From Nitrincola lacisaponensis (GTDB lineage: Bacteria > Pseudomonadota > Gammaproteobacteria > Pseudomonadales > Balneatricaceae), in assembly GCF_000691225.1 (NCBI RefSeq), contig NZ_JMSZ01000016.1, forward strand, positions 620,001 through 684,000: a stretch of DNA of 64,000 nt, given 5' to 3'. Below the pieces are notes generated by a model that worked only from the letters and a program-made list of their open reading frames with translations, was not told where the DNA came from and did not search any database. Position 1 is the stretch's first letter; each line of letters opens with the position of its first letter. Below, piece after piece: positions 29,301 through 38,247 of this stretch. Both the position numbers and the translations under genes were made by a program.

Positions 29301-29374
29301 TCCTGACCCTGCTGGCAGTACCGGCGCTATACAGTCTGTTTTTCAGAATTGCGCCACCTGGTGCGAAGCGCTGA
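26327..29374 (+). CDS. RND efflux permease (AcrB/HAE family, pump 1)
   Basis: A 1015-residue inner-membrane proton-driven exporter with the two-fold repeat of the family: TM1 near 12-32, a large periplasmic loop, TM2-6 in the middle (including GMLVDNAIVIAEGM with the proton-relay Asp), then a second loop and TM8-12 (SLSGMLIKNAIVLVDEID). The substrate cannot be told from sequence; relatives with the start KPVNTWLFILVCLLGG are annotated as multidrug or solvent pumps. Its stop abuts the stop of the convergent pump 2 permease. Confidence 0.92.
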   Translation: MDIARASIDKPVNTWLFILVCLLGGIWAVLTLPQLEDPEFTIKEAIILTPYPGASAMEVEQEVTDQLEIALQEMPQLKRLVSRSMPGLSEITVEIKDAYRSADLPQVWDELRRKVQDTQPNLPPGVGPSRVNDSFGDVFGLLFAVTAPGFETAELRDFSRELRRVALRVPGVAKVSIQGERDERILIEIPQAVLIHLGLSPEQLAGRLQLQNAVIDAGRKTLGDLAIRVIPTGDFDSLEQIRNLYLTTPSGDTLRLGDVAVISRDYHEQPRQLIRFAGQDAVTLGIAATGDSNIVEVGHAVEAALKAHMAELPLGVELQPIYQQHHIVERALNAFLLNLVMSVSIVILVLCLFMGWRAGVVVGSALLLTVTGSLFLMKITGLQMQRVSLGALIIAMGMLVDNAIVIAEGMLVRMQQGRNAREAATGIAGQTQVPLLAATVIGILAFSGIGLSQDVTGEYTFSLFLVIGLSLLLSWILAITVVPLLASLLFVTASASAGDTSETTSAGAGGYRGLLQRVLRHRRVTLLGLLAFTGISFVAFAQVPQMFFPNAQTEVFYVNYWREQGTDIRATDRDLEALSRFVGQLDGVEQVTSVAGMGATRMMLVYQPERTNPAYGQLVITATSAEQIDILADQIDAELQQYPQAQAWVERVRLGPGKGAPIQARFQGEDPQVLRQLAEDAKQVFRQTGQLTHLRSDWRQPERVIVPHLADDRASVLGVSRQDLAESLSMVTTGQMIGLYREEDRLIPLLLRAPANERGRATQLKDRMIWSRATGQFVPASEVVDEFETRQEEALILRRNMQRTLTVSADPLPGVNVAAAFADLRGQIEALPLPPGYRLEWGGEYESSGDAQRALARQLPLSLLAMMIISVLLFARIKQPLIIWLCVPMAICGVTWGLLLTGMSFGFMALLGMLSLSGMLIKNAIVLVDEIDQRIAQGETPEHALVEGSVSRLRPVVLAAVTTILGMLPLAFDVFFADMAITIMSGLAFATFLTLLAVPALYSLFFRIAPPGAKR

Positions 29375-32300
29375 TCAGCGCTTCAGTACCCGGGCACCCA
29401 GCAACAGCATACAGGGCGTCAGCAGCAGAGTGAGCAGAGTGGCAAAAGCGAGCCCGCCCGCTATGGCGCTGGACAGCTGTGTCCACCATTGTGTGGAAGG
29501 TGCGCCAAGACCCAGGCTGGGTTCCAGCAGATTGACATTGACTCCCAGTACCATCGGCATGAGTCCCAGAATGGTTGTAATGGCAGTGAGCAGCACAGGG
29601 CGCAAGCGCAGTACGCCGGTTTCCAGCGCTGCTTCATAGGGTGCCATGCCTTCCTGACGCATCAGGTTATAGGTGTCGATCAGGATGATGTTGTTGTTTA
29701 CCACAATACCCGCCAACGCGATGATACCCATGCCCACCATTACAATACCGAAAGACTGGCCATTGATCAGCAGTCCCAGTAATACACCGGCGGTGGAAAA
29801 GACTACGGCGGATAACACCAGCGCAGTCTGATAAAAGCTGTTGAACTGCACCAGCAGTATCAGCAGCATCAGAAAAATGGCGACGACAAAGGCTGTGCTG
29901 AGGAACTGTGCCGCTTCGCGTTGATCTGCATCTTCACCGCCGGTGCGTACTCTAACCCCTTCTGGTAGCTGATCAAAAAATCCACTCAAGGCGCTGAGGC
30001 GTTCATCCAGGCGGTAACCTTCGGCGATATCGGCCTGCAATGTCAGTGTACGCACCCCATCGACGCGATGTAGGTTACCGACACGCGGGGCTGGCTGCAG
30101 CGAGACAAAGTGGCTCAAGGGTACCTGCCCGCGAGAGGTATGCAGCGTTAAACGATTCAATTGATCGACGGAGCGCCAGTCCTGCGGCAGGCGTACCCGG
30201 ATATCCACTTCATCGGTAGCATCTTCGGGACGGTAGGTTGCCAGTAGCAGCCCCTGGGTCACCAGTTGTACAGCGTTACCAACACTCATGACATCCGCAC
30301 CCAGGCGTGCGGCCGCTTCACGGTCGACCTGCAGCCGCCATTCGATGCCGGGGAGTGTGCGGTCATCTTCAATATCCTGAAAGCCACCCAGTGTCAGCAT
30401 CTGTTCCCGGATCAGTTCAACCGCCTGCTCTGACAGATCCGGATCATCCGAACTGATTAACAGCTCCACGGGTTTACCCTGGCCAGGTCCCATGTCCTGT
30501 TTACGAAACTCCAGCTCTATGCCATGAATATCCTCAGTGAGTTCGCGCATCGATTGAATAATCGCTTCCGAATGCCGGCGCTGGTGCCAGTCAACCAGGC
30601 GGAACTGCAAGATGCCGATCACGTCGGTACCCATTTGCATGGAGGGCATGGCAAAGCTGCGGGCATAGAGTGATTCGACTTCAGGGTAATGATTCAGTCG
30701 CGCTTCGATACGCTGCAACAGCTGGTCTTTCTCGTATACAGACAGGTCTCCTCGTGCACGTACCTGAAGCTGCAGGGTTTCCGGCTCCACATCGGGGAAA
30801 AACTCCACGCCATGATTAAAACGACCATAAGCGGTATAGATCAGCAGGATCAATACCAGCATACCCAGCAGTGTCAGCCAGGGCGCCTGCAGCAATTTGG
30901 CCAATAGCGCACGATAGAGTTGTGTAAAGGCTCCCGGCTGGGCCTCCTCACGAACACTTTTACTGGACAGAACGCCGCCCATGGTGGGCAGAAAGACCAG
31001 TGCCATCGCCAGCGAAGCCAGTAAGCACAGAATCACGGTTGCCGGCAGATACTTCATGAACTCTCCGACCACCCCGGGCCAGAACAGCAGCGGAATAAAT
31101 ACCGACAGGGTTGTGGCTGTGGATGCGATAATCGGCCAGCTCATGCGGCTGGCAGCCTGTATCCAGGCTTCACGGGGAGATTGTCCTTCACGCAGGTGCC
31201 GATCTGCCAGCTCACTGACCACGATAGCGCCATCGACCAGCATGCCGGCTACCAGAATCAGAGAGAAGAGCACAATAATATTCAGCGTATAACCGACGGC
31301 CCAGACCATCAAAATACCGGTGAGAAAGGCACCAGGAATTGTCAGGCCAACCATCACTGCTGATTTCAGACCCATGGTCGCAATGATCAGTATCAGTACC
31401 AGCACCACTGCAGTGAGGACGTTATTCAGCAGCTCATCCAGCATCATGCGGACTTCGTCTGACTGATCCATAATATAGTTGACCTGGATGCTGTCCGGCA
31501 TCTGGCTGCGTGCCTGCTCGACCAAGGCACGTACCTGAGTGTTAGTATCGATGATATTGGCACCCGCACGCTTGCTGATTTCCAGTACTATACCGGGATG
31601 ACCATTAATCCGGGCAAACCCCGCCGGGTCTTTGAAACTGCGTTGTAAGATAGCAATATCGGCGAAAGTGATGACCGTATCGCCCTCAACCTTGACCGGC
31701 ATGCCCAGCACATCGTCCAGAGTCTCAATGACGCCTGGTACCTTCATCGGCATGCGCCCGGCACCCGTATCCAGACTGCCAGCTGCAACCAGGCGGTTGT
31801 TACTGGACACCAGATTGAACAGTTGTGCATAGTCGATCTGGTAGCTGTCCAGCACTTGAGGGTCGACAATAATTTCCAGCAGATCTTCCCGGTCCCCCCC
31901 GATATCCACTTCGAGGACTTCCGGGATGCCCTCAATGACCTCTTTGAGACGTCGGGCCAGATACACCAGCTCTGCTTCGGATACCGGACCGGAGAGCGCC
32001 ACGGACAACACCGGGAACAGGGCAACATTGATTTCATGTACACGCGGTTCATCAGCCTCGGCCGGAAGCTTGGAGCGTGCCGTGTCGACTTTTTCACGGA
32101 CATTCTGGAGCGCACTTTGCGGATCAAACCCTGCATCAAACTCCAGCATCACCGATGCATGTCCTTCACTGCTGGTCGAGGTCATTTTCTTGACCCCCTC
32201 CAGCGACCGCAATTCCTGTTCCATGGGGCGGACCAGTAAGCGTTCACCGTCTTCCGGGCTGATGCCCTCCAGGCTCATGGAGACATACATCATCGGAATT

Positions 32301-32425
32301 ACAACATCCGGATTCGCTTCTTTCGGAATGACCTGGTACGCAGCAAAACCACCGATCAATAAAAAGGTAAACAGGGTCAGCGTGGCCCGGCTGCGAATCA
32401 GTGCGGCTCGAATTAGTGCTTCCAT
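29375..32425 (-). CDS. RND efflux permease (pump 2)
   Basis: A 1016-residue RND transporter with N-terminal TM (LTLFTFLLIGGFAAYQVIPK), the TM4 proton-relay segment AGMLVDGAIVVSELADRH, and C-terminal ALAGIVVNNNIILIDTYN. It clearly differs in sequence from pump 1 and was not produced by recent duplication. It is downstream of its adaptor gene with one base between them, and converges on pump 1 with no base between the two stops. Confidence 0.92.
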   Translation of the reverse strand: MEALIRAALIRSRATLTLFTFLLIGGFAAYQVIPKEANPDVVIPMMYVSMSLEGISPEDGERLLVRPMEQELRSLEGVKKMTSTSSEGHASVMLEFDAGFDPQSALQNVREKVDTARSKLPAEADEPRVHEINVALFPVLSVALSGPVSEAELVYLARRLKEVIEGIPEVLEVDIGGDREDLLEIIVDPQVLDSYQIDYAQLFNLVSSNNRLVAAGSLDTGAGRMPMKVPGVIETLDDVLGMPVKVEGDTVITFADIAILQRSFKDPAGFARINGHPGIVLEISKRAGANIIDTNTQVRALVEQARSQMPDSIQVNYIMDQSDEVRMMLDELLNNVLTAVVLVLILIIATMGLKSAVMVGLTIPGAFLTGILMVWAVGYTLNIIVLFSLILVAGMLVDGAIVVSELADRHLREGQSPREAWIQAASRMSWPIIASTATTLSVFIPLLFWPGVVGEFMKYLPATVILCLLASLAMALVFLPTMGGVLSSKSVREEAQPGAFTQLYRALLAKLLQAPWLTLLGMLVLILLIYTAYGRFNHGVEFFPDVEPETLQLQVRARGDLSVYEKDQLLQRIEARLNHYPEVESLYARSFAMPSMQMGTDVIGILQFRLVDWHQRRHSEAIIQSMRELTEDIHGIELEFRKQDMGPGQGKPVELLISSDDPDLSEQAVELIREQMLTLGGFQDIEDDRTLPGIEWRLQVDREAAARLGADVMSVGNAVQLVTQGLLLATYRPEDATDEVDIRVRLPQDWRSVDQLNRLTLHTSRGQVPLSHFVSLQPAPRVGNLHRVDGVRTLTLQADIAEGYRLDERLSALSGFFDQLPEGVRVRTGGEDADQREAAQFLSTAFVVAIFLMLLILLVQFNSFYQTALVLSAVVFSTAGVLLGLLINGQSFGIVMVGMGIIALAGIVVNNNIILIDTYNLMRQEGMAPYEAALETGVLRLRPVLLTAITTILGLMPMVLGVNVNLLEPSLGLGAPSTQWWTQLSSAIAGGLAFATLLTLLLTPCMLLLGARVLKR

Positions 32426-32426
32426 T

Positions 32427-33521
32427 TCAATCAGGCTCCACGCGTGAAGCCTGTACGCGCTGTCCTGGCTCCACGAATCCGGCCCCCTGAGTCACCAGCT
32501 CAACCCTGTCAGGTAAACCGCTGACCCAGACGCCGGAGGTGTCCAAGCTCAGAATCTCGACGGGCAGAAATACCAGTTTTTCATCTGAATCCAGCACCCA
32601 CGCACCGGTCTGTCCGGCATCATCCAGGCTGAGCAGTGCGGCAGAAAAACGATGCGCCTGGCGATCAGGCAGATGGATATGCAGCGTCGCGCTGGCACCT
32701 GCAACACGCTTGAAGGCATCATTGTCAATCAGGGCTTCAATACGGTAGCTGCGAGTCTGGCTATCGGCGACACTGGCGATGAAACTGAGGTGTCCTGTCA
32801 ATCGGCGGCCATCCAGCAGGATGGCCTCAACCGCCAGGCCTTCAGTCAGTTGATGCACCTGTTGCTGGGGAATCTGGCCAGTCAGTTTCAACTGACCGGT
32901 ATCAGTCAGGCTGAGCAGAACATCACCAGGCTGTACATTGCTGCCAACTTCTACCGGTAGTGCTTCAACCGTTCCGGCAAATGGCGCCCGTATTTCGGTG
33001 TGATTCAATTCCAGCTGCAGGCGGTCACGTTCAGCACGCGCTGTGGCAACACTGGCTTGCAGACGCAACAGGTCATTTTCTGATACCAGACTCTGGCGCT
33101 GCAGTCTTTCTGCGGCACGCAGATCTGCTTCCGCTACGCGCAGATCCGCTTCTGCCCGTTGCAGCTGTGCCTGCCGGTCTTCAGGGTCGAGTGACAGCAG
33201 CAACTGGTTTGCTTGTACGGTTTCACCCAGGCGCACATGCCAGGTGGTCAAGTCGCTGCTCAGACGGCTGTTGAGTTGCAGATGACGGATGGGCTCCAGC
33301 TGTCCTTGCAGTTTGAGCAGGGGAGAGTAGGTCTGACTCTCTAGTATTCGGGTTTCAACGCGGGGAAGCCCCTGTGCCTGGCTATCCGGTGTGAAATCCG
33401 GTGCTTCAGTGGCACTGCTGTAAATCGAGCCGCTGAATAGCCAGACAGCCAGCAATAGCGTCAGTAGCAGTGCCAATAGCAGAGAAACGTTGAGTTTACG
33501 CCCGGTGAAAAACGGTGCCAT
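32427..33521 (-). CDS. RND efflux periplasmic adaptor (pump 2)
   Basis: A 364-residue membrane-fusion protein with one N-terminal hydrophobic anchor (SLLLALLLTLLLAVWLFSGS) and no lipobox Cys. Coiled-coil Ala/Arg/Leu-rich hairpin at about 90-160 (RAEADLRVAEADLRAAERL), lipoyl half NHTEIRAPFAGTVEALPVEVGS, and a beta-barrel. The start at 33521 follows AAGGAAAA. Operon with the pump 2 permease. Confidence 0.9.
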   Translation of the reverse strand: MAPFFTGRKLNVSLLLALLLTLLLAVWLFSGSIYSSATEAPDFTPDSQAQGLPRVETRILESQTYSPLLKLQGQLEPIRHLQLNSRLSSDLTTWHVRLGETVQANQLLLSLDPEDRQAQLQRAEADLRVAEADLRAAERLQRQSLVSENDLLRLQASVATARAERDRLQLELNHTEIRAPFAGTVEALPVEVGSNVQPGDVLLSLTDTGQLKLTGQIPQQQVHQLTEGLAVEAILLDGRRLTGHLSFIASVADSQTRSYRIEALIDNDAFKRVAGASATLHIHLPDRQAHRFSAALLSLDDAGQTGAWVLDSDEKLVFLPVEILSLDTSGVWVSGLPDRVELVTQGAGFVEPGQRVQASRVEPD

Positions 33522-33692
33522 GTTACAGTTTTCCTTAGTCCATGTCTGGCGAATGCTGATGAGCATAGCAACTTGTCGAGAAATGCGAAATCATCCGACG
33601 GGATCATCGTTGCATCAAGGGTTCCTATTCACTGCATTTGAGGGTATGTTTTAAGCAAAATAACGATCCAACTGGCTGGAGGTTCGATCCCT

Positions 33693-34622
33693 ATGACAGC
33701 GCCAAAGTTCCGCCTGGTGACGCGCAGTGATTTTGATGGTTTGGTCTGTGCCGTGTTGTTAAAACACCTGGACCTGATCGATGACATCAAGTTTGTACAC
33801 CCCAAGGATATGCAGGATGGCAGTGTCGAGATTTCTGCCCGGGATATTTCCACCAATCTGCCATTTGTTGAAGGCGTGTATCTGGCCTTTGATCACCATT
33901 TGTCTGAAACCCTGCGTAACGAGAAGCGTGATAACCATATCATTGACCCGGATGCACCATCTGCAGCACGTGTTGTATGGAAGCATTACGGCGGACATGC
34001 GGCCTTCCCGGTCGCCTGGGATGAAATGATGGAGGCGGTAGATAAAGGCGACTCGGCACAGTTTGAGCCGGATGAGGTACTGAATCCGACAGGCTGGCCG
34101 TTACTGAACTTTTTGATGGATGCCCGAACCGGGTTGGGGCGCTTTCGTGAGTTCCGGATTTCCAATTACAACCTGATGATGGATCTGATCGAGCACTGTA
34201 AAACCCTGACCATCGAAGAGATTTTAGAGCTTCCCGATGTCAAGGAACGTGTTGATCTGTATTTTGATCAGGCGGAGCTGTTCAAGGCGCAGGTTCAGCG
34301 TTGTGCCAGGGTTTACGGTAACCTGGTGGTGCTGGATCTGCGGGATGAGGAAACCATCTACGCCGGCAACCGCTTCATGATCTATGCGCTCTTTCCTCAG
34401 TGTAATATTTCTATCCATGTCCTTTGGGGACTGAAACAGCAAAACACTGTGTTTGCGACAGGTAAATCTATTTTTGATCGCAGCTCCAAGACCAATGTCG
34501 GTGAGTTGATGCTCCAGTATGGTGGTGGAGGTCATCATGCGGCGGGTACCTGCCAGGTCGATAATGCCCGTGCTGAAGCTGTGTTGGCAGAGTTGATCGC
34601 TCGAATCAACCAGGATGGTTAA
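33693..34622 (+). CDS. DHH-family phosphoesterase
   Basis: A 309-residue DHH/DHHA1-type protein. The N-terminus has LVTRSDFDGLVCAVLL (the DFDG variant of the first motif), then FDHHLSE (DHH motif) and the C-terminal glycine-rich GGGGHHAAGT of DHHA1. Relatives include oligoribonuclease NrnA-like and exopolyphosphatase-related proteins. The exact substrate is unknown. It lies 75 bp upstream of the radical SAM gene. Confidence 0.82.
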   Translation: MTAPKFRLVTRSDFDGLVCAVLLKHLDLIDDIKFVHPKDMQDGSVEISARDISTNLPFVEGVYLAFDHHLSETLRNEKRDNHIIDPDAPSAARVVWKHYGGHAAFPVAWDEMMEAVDKGDSAQFEPDEVLNPTGWPLLNFLMDARTGLGRFREFRISNYNLMMDLIEHCKTLTIEEILELPDVKERVDLYFDQAELFKAQVQRCARVYGNLVVLDLRDEETIYAGNRFMIYALFPQCNISIHVLWGLKQQNTVFATGKSIFDRSSKTNVGELMLQYGGGGHHAAGTCQVDNARAEAVLAELIARINQDG

Positions 34623-34658
34623 TCTGCGTTGAAATATCTCTGAGCAGAGAACTCAGGT

Positions 34659-34690
34659 ATACTGTCTGTGACGTAACTCATAGACAGTAT
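34659..34690. repeat. Dyad upstream of the YgiQ gene
   Basis: ATACTGTCT (34659-34667) is mirrored by AGACAGTAT (34682-34690) across 14 bases, with an extra GG/CC at the outer ends (one bulged T). It covers a -10-like TATACT and ends eight bases before the ygiQ start, so it could be an operator or a leader hairpin that hides the start. Confidence 0.45.
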
Positions 34691-34697
34691 CCTCTCC

Positions 34698-36929
34698 ATG
34701 ATCCAGGCACAACACGCTTCCACCCTACCCAATACCTTTCTCTCTGCCAGCCGCCAGTCTGCTGCTCCGTTTTTGCCAATGAGTCGGCAGGAGATGCAAC
34801 AGCTTGGCTGGGATGCCTGTGACATTATCATCGTGACCGGGGATGCCTATGTTGATCATCCTTCATTTGGTATGGCTATCATCGGACGCCTGCTGGAATC
34901 TCAGGGTTTTAAAGTCGGTATTATTGCCCAGCCGGACTGGCATTCGGCTGATGCGTTCAAGGTACTGGGTAAGCCTCGGCTGTTCTTCGGGATCGCTGCC
35001 GGTAACATGGATTCCATGATTAACCGCTATACGGCGGATCGAAAAATACGTTCTGATGATGCCTATACGCCAGGAAACCGGGCAGGCAAACGCCCGGATC
35101 GTGCCAGTATTGTTTACAGTCAACGGTGTCGCGAAGCCTATAAGGATGTGCCGCTGATCCTCGGTGGTATTGAAGCCTCCTTGCGTCGTATTGCCCATTA
35201 TGATTATTGGCAGGATAAGGTACGGCGCTCAATTCTGCTGGATTCTCGTGCAGACCTGTTGCTCTATGGTAATGCAGAGCGAGCCGTAGTGGAGGTCGCC
35301 CGACGCCTGGATGCCGGTGAATCGATTGACACCTTGCGGGATATTCGCGGTACGGCTTTCGTGCGTAAGGATACGCCTGAAAACTGGATGGAAATTGACT
35401 CCACACGTATAGACCGTCCGGGTAAAGTCGACAAGATTATCAACCCCTATGTTAATACTCGTGATCTGCCTCAGTGCGAACTGGAAAATGAGGATAGATC
35501 TGCGGGTGAGGCGGTTGAAATGGATGCGGATGATGAGGTCCAGATTCTGCACATTGAGCCGCGTATGCGTCTGGATCGCAGTAAAACCGTCATACGTCTG
35601 CCATCTTTCGAGAAGGTGAGTAAAGACCCGGTACTCTATGCACATGCCAGCCGGGTATTGCATCTGGAAACCAACCCGGGTAACGCACGTGCTCTGGTGC
35701 AGTTGCATGGTGATCAGGAGGTCTGGCTCAACCCCCCGCCGATTCCGTTGACCACGGCTGAAATGGATAGCGTGTTTGATTTGCCCTATGCACGGGTACC
35801 GCATCCTGCGTATGGCAAGGAAGAGATACCCGCCTATAAAATGATCCGTTTTTCGGTCAATATCATGCGTGGCTGTTTTGGTGGCTGTACTTTTTGTTCG
35901 ATTACCGAGCATGAAGGGCGCATTATCCAGAATCGTTCGCAGCAATCGATTTTGCGTGAAATTGAACTGATTCGTGATAAGGTGCCCGGCTTTACCGGTG
36001 TGATCTCGGATCTGGGCGGCCCGACAGCGAATATGTACCGCATTGCCTGCAAAAGCCCGGATATCGAAGCGGCTTGTCGTAAGCCTTCCTGTGTGTTCCC
36101 TGGGATTTGTCACAATCTCAATACCGATCATTCGGCCCTGACGCAGTTGTATCGTGAGGCACGGCAGTTGAAAGGGGTCAAAAAAATTCTGATCGCTTCA
36201 GGTTTGCGTTATGACCTGGCAGTTGAAGATCCTGAGTATGTACGCGAGCTGGTGACCCATCATGTGGGAGGCTATCTCAAAATAGCGCCTGAGCATACTG
36301 AGCGAGGCCCGCTGGATAAAATGATGAAGCCGGGTATCGGTAGCTATGATGCATTCAAAAAAATGTTTGAGCGTTTCTCGCGCGAGGCTGGCAAAGATCA
36401 ATATCTGATTCCCTATTTTATCGCGGCACATCCAGGCACTACGGATGAGGATATGCTGAATCTGGCGCTGTGGCTGAAGCGCAATGGTTTCAAGGCGGAC
36501 CAGGTGCAGGCGTTTTATCCATCACCCATGGCAACGGCGACGACCATGTATCACACCGGGCGTAATCCGCTGAAGCGACTGTCCTATAAAAAGACAGCGG
36601 AAAAAGTTGAAACGGTGAAAGGCGAACGACAGCGACGCCTGCATAAAGCTTTTTTGCGCTGGCATGACCCGGAAAACTGGCCATTATTACGGGAAGCTTT
36701 AAAAGCGATGGGTCGTGCAGATTTGATTGGTGCGGGTGATGCGCAGCTGATTCCAGCAGAAGGCAGTGAAGAAACAGCTTCTTCAAAACGTCAGCCTCAG
36801 GGACGTGGATCACGTGGACGTATGCTGACACAGCACACCGGACTGCCTCCCCGGTCGCACAAGGCGGGTAAAGGACCTCAGGCGGCCCGTGGCCGAGGTA
36901 AAGCGGCACGTAAACCTGCGCAGCGCTGA
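34698..36929 (+). CDS. YgiQ-family radical SAM protein
   Basis: A 743-residue protein of the YgiQ family (UPF0313). It has an N-terminal cobalamin-like/DUF3362-type part with [16 protein letters not shown], the radical SAM cluster motif CFGGCTFC at about 393-400 ([19 protein letters not shown]), and a C-terminal basic Arg/Gly/Lys tail (SRGRMLTQH...[13 protein letters not shown]). The reaction is not established. The basic tail suggests nucleic-acid contact. Length is close to E. coli YgiQ. Confidence 0.9.
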   Translation: MIQAQHASTLPNTFLSASRQSAAPFLPMSRQEMQQLGWDACDIIIVTGDAYVDHPSFGMAIIGRLLESQGFKVGIIAQPDWHSADAFKVLGKPRLFFGIAAGNMDSMINRYTADRKIRSDDAYTPGNRAGKRPDRASIVYSQRCREAYKDVPLILGGIEASLRRIAHYDYWQDKVRRSILLDSRADLLLYGNAERAVVEVARRLDAGESIDTLRDIRGTAFVRKDTPENWMEIDSTRIDRPGKVDKIINPYVNTRDLPQCELENEDRSAGEAVEMDADDEVQILHIEPRMRLDRSKTVIRLPSFEKVSKDPVLYAHASRVLHLETNPGNARALVQLHGDQEVWLNPPPIPLTTAEMDSVFDLPYARVPHPAYGKEEIPAYKMIRFSVNIMRGCFGGCTFCSITEHEGRIIQNRSQQSILREIELIRDKVPGFTGVISDLGGPTANMYRIACKSPDIEAACRKPSCVFPGICHNLNTDHSALTQLYREARQLKGVKKILIASGLRYDLAVEDPEYVRELVTHHVGGYLKIAPEHTERGPLDKMMKPGIGSYDAFKKMFERFSREAGKDQYLIPYFIAAHPGTTDEDMLNLALWLKRNGFKADQVQAFYPSPMATATTMYHTGRNPLKRLSYKKTAEKVETVKGERQRRLHKAFLRWHDPENWPLLREALKAMGRADLIGAGDAQLIPAEGSEETASSKRQPQGRGSRGRMLTQHTGLPPRSHKAGKGPQAARGRGKAARKPAQR

Positions 36930-36937
36930 TTTATTTG

Positions 36938-37141
36938 CTAAAAAGGGTAAATATTCATCAATCCTGCATTGTAATTCGGTAGAACAGGTGTATAGTTGAA
37001 GACATCAGGTGCTTCCCGGTAGGCACCTGTGTTTAGAATGATGGCTTTGCCGTCAATGTGTTGACCGGGATGCCAGCCGAGCGCTGGAGCTAGAGTTATA
37101 GATAATTTGATGCATGTAAATACACGTGAACTGCGGTTCAC
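36938..37141 (-). pseudogene. Possible gene remnant (C-terminal-like fragment)
   Basis: An open stretch of up to 67 codons whose last 45 look protein-like (GWHPGQHIDGKAIILNTGAY ... LMNIYPF), while the upstream codons do not and no ribosome site is seen. I do not recognise the family. It could be the tail of a decayed gene or a small unrecognised protein. It converges on ygiQ, ending nine bases from it. Confidence 0.25.
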
Positions 37142-37380
37142 AACTGACGGATGCTTTGTTCAGCCGTCCACATTCAAAAAAGGCAGCAGGCTTTTCAGTC
37201 TGATCCGCTCACTCTCTCGTTTGACGACCACTCAATCGATTATCCAAGCGTTTATCTCTCGACAACTCAGGTTGTCTGGTATTGCTGTGTGCGTGACTGT
37301 GCCAGGTTTGAATCATGCGGAAGGAAAAAATTTCGGAAAGTGGGCCTGTTAAGGCTGGCTTTTCGCTACAGCGTTCAGTG
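37142..37380. other. Non-coding stretch upstream of the cspA leader
   Basis: Together with the fragment to the left and the leader to the right this makes a 554-bp gap between ygiQ and cspA. Short open frames here lack ribosome sites and family features. I see no clear promoter. It probably holds the cspA promoter and the first part of its long leader. Confidence 0.4.
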
Positions 37381-37458
37381 TTGCCGGATTGATCTGGCAA
37401 TGGGGACAGAAACGGGACCGGATTTACCGGTCTTTTGAAAAATGCCAAATTGATGGCA
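37381..37458 (+). promoter_or_regulatory. Structured 5' leader of cspA (three hairpins)
   Basis: Three hairpins follow one another before the cspA start: TTGCCGG/CTGGCAA (37381-37400, one G-T), GACCGG-ATTTA-CCGGTC followed by TTTT (37416-37436, terminator-like), and TGCCA/TGGCA (37443-37458). The first and third share the sequence TTGAT-(C)TGGCAA. Long structured leaders acting as temperature sensors are established for E. coli cspA; the mechanism here is inferred. Confidence 0.5.
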
Positions 37459-37483
37459 ACTATGTAAACGAAAGAGGCAAGAC

Positions 37484-37693
37484 ATGTCACAGCAAGTAAC
37501 CGGCACCGTAAAATGGTTTAACGACGAGAAAGGATTCGGCTTCATCCAGCAGGAGAACGGTCCGGATGTATTCGTACACTTCCGTGCAATCAATGGCACA
37601 GGTCGTCGTACACTGCATGAAAACCAGCAGGTAATGTTCGAAGTTACTCAGGGCCAGAAAGGTCCTCAGGCTGAGAACGTAACTGTTGTCTGA
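37484..37693 (+). CDS. Cold-shock domain protein CspA family
   Basis: A 69-residue cold-shock protein, [20 protein letters not shown]..., with RNP1 (KGFGFI) and RNP2 (VFVHF). It binds single-stranded RNA/DNA and melts RNA structures. The ribosome site AAAGAGGC lies upstream. It is monocistronic, with a structured leader and a strong terminator. Whether it is cold-induced or constitutive cannot be read from the coding sequence. Confidence 0.95.
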   Translation: MSQQVTGTVKWFNDEKGFGFIQQENGPDVFVHFRAINGTGRRTLHENQQVMFEVTQGQKGPQAENVTVV

Positions 37694-37717
37694 TTAATAG
37701 ATCAGGTACAGTTTTCT

Positions 37718-37750
37718 GACGGCGGGCCTGGTGCCCGCCGTCTTATTTTC
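37718..37750 (+). terminator. Rho-independent terminator of cspA
   Basis: GACGGCGGGC-CAGG-type hairpin: GACGGCGGGC (37718-37727) pairs fully with GCCCGCCGTC (37733-37742) across a 5-base loop, followed by TTATTTTC. It lies 24 bases after the stop. Confidence 0.92.
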
Positions 37751-37759
37751 TGCAGTTCG

Positions 37760-38098
37760 TTATATTTCCTGGCTTTCGGCCATTTCTTTTTCGAGTCGGC
37801 GCAGTATCTCCAGATACCTGGGTGTCGGTCCGATATCTTCATAGATGGGATCACCATCTTCTTCACGTATGACTCTCGGCCCGGGACGATAGGGCATGCG
37901 CGCTTCAATCTCCTTTAACAGGGTATGAAATAACGCAGGTCCAAGATCATCCAGAGACACAGCATACAACTCACAGAGCGCTTGTAACCTGAACAGGTCT
38001 TCTTGCTGGATCGAGAGGGTGATGTGTTGTTGCCCGCTACGCTTTTCAGCTTGCTGTTCCAGCTGTTGCAGCAACAGGTTGAAATAATCCTCTGACAT
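37760..38098 (-). CDS. Small acidic protein of unknown function
   Basis: A 112-residue, Gln/Glu/Leu-rich, probably helical soluble protein (MSEDYFNLLLQQLEQQAEKR at the start). The C-terminal half has a well-defined YRPGPRVIREEDGDPIYEDI segment, which looks conserved rather than random. I cannot assign a function. It converges on cspA and diverges from the flavodoxin gene. No signal peptide or membrane helix is visible. Confidence 0.7.
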   Translation of the reverse strand: MSEDYFNLLLQQLEQQAEKRSGQQHITLSIQQEDLFRLQALCELYAVSLDDLGPALFHTLLKEIEARMPYRPGPRVIREEDGDPIYEDIGPTPRYLEILRRLEKEMAESQEI

Positions 38099-38247
38099 GG
38101 TTTGATCTCCGCTTCAGCCATCCGGATGTTGTCAGCATAGCAGCAAATAGCATAGGGCGTGATGAATGCCCCTGTTCTGCCTCGGTATTCTCGCGCTTCT
38201 GAATCGATTATGATGCAGGCTCTTGAATTACTAGACCGGGAGGCGAA

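Noticed and set aside
35229-36131. 300-codon minus-strand frame inside ygiQ
   Set aside because: Antisense shadow of the radical SAM gene, His/Thr/Arg-rich, no start signal.
36001-36929. The basic tail of the YgiQ protein as a frameshift artefact
   Set aside because: Arg/Gly/Lys-rich tails are usual in this family and the frame stays open to a normal stop.
37107-37352. 81-codon plus-strand frame upstream of cspA
   Set aside because: No ribosome site, no protein-like pattern, and it lies in the probable promoter/leader region.
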